In this document: in pieces, positions 61,999 to 64,000 of the stretch
How the letters are laid out: the number at the start of each line of letters is the position of its first letter
Position numbering within the stretch: position 1 is the first letter of the stretch
Origin: Sandaracinus amylolyticus
Lineage (GTDB): Bacteria > Myxococcota_A > Polyangia > Polyangiales > Sandaracinaceae
DNA: 64,000 bases
Direction: 5' to 3'
NCBI RefSeq assembly: GCF_000737325.1
Contig: NZ_CP011125.1
Span: 2,046,001-2,110,000, forward strand
The notes under the pieces: generated by a model
Seen by the model: the letters and a program-made list of their open reading frames with translations, nothing else
What the model was told of the DNA's origin: nothing
Database searches by the model: none
Program-made: the position numbers and the translations under genes

Positions 61999-63219
61999 TC
62001 ACAGCCCCGCGCGGGGCGGATCGGCCGGCGCGGTCTGCGACTCGACGGGGACGACGATCTGGCCTTCGCGCGCGGTCGCGGGACGCAGCACGACGCGATC
62101 CTCGGGGGCGAGCCCGTCGGTCACGAGCCACGAGCCATCGACGTCCGACTGCGCCGACACGCTGCGCGTGACGACGCGACCCTCGGCGTCGATCACGAGG
62201 ATCTCGCCGTTGGGGCGACGCGTCGTCGCGGGCAGACGCAGCGCGGGTCGCGGCGTGCCGACGACGACGCGCGCGCGGACGAGCGCGTTCGCGACGAGGT
62301 GCGTGCCCGCGTTGGGCACGAGCACCTCGACGGGCGCGCGGCGCGTCTGCGGATCGAGCGAGCGCACCGCGCTGCGGATCGTCCCGCTCACGCCCTCGTG
62401 GCCCTCGATCGACGCGGTCGCGCCGACCTCGAGCGCCTCGAGCTCCGATTGGCTCACCGTCGTGCGCAGCCGCAGCGACGACAGATCCTCGACGCGCACC
62501 AGCGTCGTGCCGGGGCCCGCGACCGCGCCGACGCCGTTCGGCACGCGCGTCACCACGCCGTCGAAGGGCGCGCGGAGCACGTGATCCGCGGACTGCGTGG
62601 CGAGCTGACGACGGCTCGCCATCGCCTGGCCGAGCTGGGCCTCGGCGACCGCGAGCTGCTGCCGCGCCGTGGTGAGCTCGCGCTCCGGCGACGCACCGCT
62701 GCGCACGAGCCCTTCGAGGAGGGTCACGCGATCACGCAGCATGTCGACGTTCGCCTGCGCGACCGCGATGGCGGCCTCGCTCTGCGCGCTCTGCGCGCCG
62801 AGGCTGGCGCGATCGAGCGACACCAGCGCCTGACCTGCGCGGACGTGCTCACCGAGCGCCACGTCGACGCGCGACACGCGGCCCGCGACCTCGAACCCGA
62901 GGTCCGCAGCCTGCACGGGCTCGAGCGTGCCCTGCAGCACGACGAGCGGCGCGAACGCGGCGGTGGTCGGACGCACCACCTCCACCTCGGGCGCACGGCC
63001 CGCCGCAGCGGCGGCTTCTTCGCGCGCCGTCGCGAACTCCGCCTGCTCCGCGGATGCCTGGCCCAGCCGCTGCGAGAGCGCGACGCCCAATCCCGCGAGG
63101 GTGAGCACCGTGAACAACAGCATCAGGCGCTTGGCGAGCGGCGGCGGGGGGCGGAGCGCCGGAGCCGGGCTCAGCGTCGATGACTGCGACGCGCGCGGTT
63201 CGTGTTCCGCGGTCGACAT
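61999..63219 (-). CDS. RND efflux periplasmic adaptor (membrane fusion protein)
   Basis: 406 residues from ATG 63219; GAGGT lies just upstream, preferred over the longer ATG at 63246. One N-terminal membrane anchor (LMLLFTVLTLAGLGVALSQR) is followed by the biotinyl-lipoyl-like hairpin (VSRVDVALGEHVRAGQALVS), coiled-coil helices (AQSEAAIAVAQANVDMLRDR, TTARQQLAVAEAQLGQAMAS) and beta-barrel regions (HVLRAPFDGVVTRVPNGVGA). It links the RND pump to an outer-membrane channel. The operon order is adaptor then pump. Confidence 0.92.
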   Translation of the reverse strand: MSTAEHEPRASQSSTLSPAPALRPPPPLAKRLMLLFTVLTLAGLGVALSQRLGQASAEQAEFATAREEAAAAAGRAPEVEVVRPTTAAFAPLVVLQGTLEPVQAADLGFEVAGRVSRVDVALGEHVRAGQALVSLDRASLGAQSAQSEAAIAVAQANVDMLRDRVTLLEGLVRSGASPERELTTARQQLAVAEAQLGQAMASRRQLATQSADHVLRAPFDGVVTRVPNGVGAVAGPGTTLVRVEDLSSLRLRTTVSQSELEALEVGATASIEGHEGVSGTIRSAVRSLDPQTRRAPVEVLVPNAGTHLVANALVRARVVVGTPRPALRLPATTRRPNGEILVIDAEGRVVTRSVSAQSDVDGSWLVTDGLAPEDRVVLRPATAREGQIVVPVESQTAPADPPRAGL

Positions 63220-63351
63220 GTTCTGACCTCGCGGCGCGGACGACATGGAGAGACGAGTGGGGGTCGTCGCGCGGCGGAGCGACTGTGGTCTCGATCATCT
63301 GGTGGGGCAAGCCACTTGCAAACGCATTCATCGGCTCGCACGCATCGCGAC

Positions 63352-63801
63352 ATGGCGAGCGAGCACGTGGCGAAGATCGAATGGAGACGCGGAAATCGGG
63401 AGCACTCGTATCCGCAGTACTCGCGCACCCACCGCGTCGAGTACGGCGGGGGCGTGGCGCACGAGATGAGCGCGGCGGCCGCGTATCTCGGGGACGCGGC
63501 GCTGCCGAACCCCGAGGAGCTCCTCGTCGCGGCGCTCGCGAGCTGTCACATGCTGACGTTCCTCGCGCTGTGCGCGCGCAAGGGCATCGTGGTCGACGCG
63601 TACGACGACGACGCGCGGGGGACGCTCGAGCGACGGCCGGGTGAGAAGACGCGCGTGACGCGCGTCGTGCTGCGCCCGCGGATCACGTTCGGTGGAGCAA
63701 CGCCCGACCACGCGATGCTCGCGTCACTGCATCGTCAGGCGCACGACGGCTGCTTCATCGCGAGCTCGGTGACGACGGAGGTGGTCGTCGAGTCGCGGTG
63801 A
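63352..63801 (+). CDS. OsmC/Ohr-family hydroperoxide reductase
   Basis: 149 residues from ATG 63352. OsmC-type motifs are LPNPEELLVAALASCHMLTF, with the catalytic Cys in ASCHM, and a second Cys in HDGCFIASSVTTEV. The family reduces organic peroxides using dithiol donors. It is divergent from the RND operon (132-bp gap). A convergent gene overlaps its 3' end. Confidence 0.9.
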   Translation: MASEHVAKIEWRRGNREHSYPQYSRTHRVEYGGGVAHEMSAAAAYLGDAALPNPEELLVAALASCHMLTFLALCARKGIVVDAYDDDARGTLERRPGEKTRVTRVVLRPRITFGGATPDHAMLASLHRQAHDGCFIASSVTTEVVVESR

Positions 63802-64000
63802 TCGACCACTCGGGACACGGATCGAAGATCGTCCACGCCGGGTCACCCGCGTCGCGATGACCGACCACCACGCGGAAACCAGTGCCGACGTGGCCGATCG
63901 CGATCGAGCGCGTCTGGAACGATTGCGTCGGCTGCAACACGACGTGCGCGCTCGGGGTCGTGCTGCCCGGCTCGTAGAGGGCGACGCGCACGCCGGCGTG
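63755..64000 (-). CDS. Partial protein of unknown function (N-terminus outside the window)
   Basis: The C-terminal part of a minus-strand frame ends at 63755, overlapping the OsmC stop by 47 bp. Visible sequence includes RVALYEPGSTTPSAHVVLQP, SFQTRSIAIGHVGTGFRVVV and PAWTIFDPCPEWSITATRRP. The first part looks protein-like; the last 20 residues are Pro/Ser/Arg-rich and may be a poor end. No family recognised; the call is tentative. Confidence 0.42.
   Translation of the reverse strand, partial: HAGVRVALYEPGSTTPSAHVVLQPTQSFQTRSIAIGHVGTGFRVVVGHRDAGDPAWTIFDPCPEWSITATRRPPPSSPSSR

Overview
The window is GC-rich chromosomal DNA, probably from a myxobacterium (Myxococcota, Polyangiales/Sandaracinus-like). 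This is inferred from the very high GC content, many Cys-rich secreted lipoproteins, eukaryotic-type Ser/Thr kinases, a polyphosphate kinase 2, RCC1 and MopE-like motifs, and two secreted proteases ending in a MYXO-CTERM-like tail (GG-C, hydrophobic helix, Arg cluster). No rRNA, tRNA, CRISPR array or transposase was recognised. Because GC is so high, most long open frames are antisense or off-frame shadows; the calls rest on motifs, codon-level sense and start/stop overlaps.

Layout. 1-9 kb: a PDZ/CPBP membrane protease (cut by the window edge), a secreted repeat protein, a subtilisin-like lipoprotein, a divergent SDR/HxlR pair with a candidate operator, a YcxB-like protein, an 18-copy palindromic tandem array (6623-7346) and a small unknown protein. 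8-13.5 kb: sthA divergent from gltA, then a MerR-type regulator with a 19-bp-spacer promoter. 13.5-18.4 kb: a membrane Ser/Thr kinase, ppk2, a VOC-SGNH fusion and a MerC-like protein. 18.4-23.1 kb: an RCC1 lipoprotein and a translationally coupled surface protein/ECF sigma/membrane protein operon. 23.1-24 kb: two more tandem arrays between convergent genes.

24-35.5 kb, all on the minus strand: three secreted lipoproteins (TSP3+VWA, Kazal-like, TolB-like with CxxCH), a tightly overlapping operon mixing a MlaE-type permease with a MacB/FtsX-type ABC pair, a four-domain c-di-GMP-type signalling protein with an altered receiver domain, and a polytopic membrane protein. 35.6-44.4 kb, plus strand: a zinc-ribbon kinase-AAA-TPR protein, two tandem trypsin-like surface proteases, a Tat-exported superoxide reductase and its coupled partner. 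44.4-48.7 kb: an H1-like basic protein, an AAA/TOPRIM two-gene module (possible defence system), tsaD and a lipoprotein. 48.8-56.4 kb: a large Cys-rich surface lipoprotein, the Hen1-Pnkp RNA repair operon, a hexanucleotide repeat and a four-helix-bundle protein with a probable 5' frameshift. 56.4-64 kb: a hexapeptide acyltransferase, a lipoprotein, an RlmM-like methyltransferase, an RND efflux pump with its adaptor, an OsmC protein and a partial gene.

Most unusual: two unrelated intergenic arrays share one design, a 17-19 bp palindrome repeated every 41-43 bp (about four helical turns), one of them with compensatory base changes. Also notable are the MlaE/FtsX mixed operon, the HD-GYP protein whose receiver has Glu instead of Asp, and the AAA/TOPRIM pair behind tsaD.
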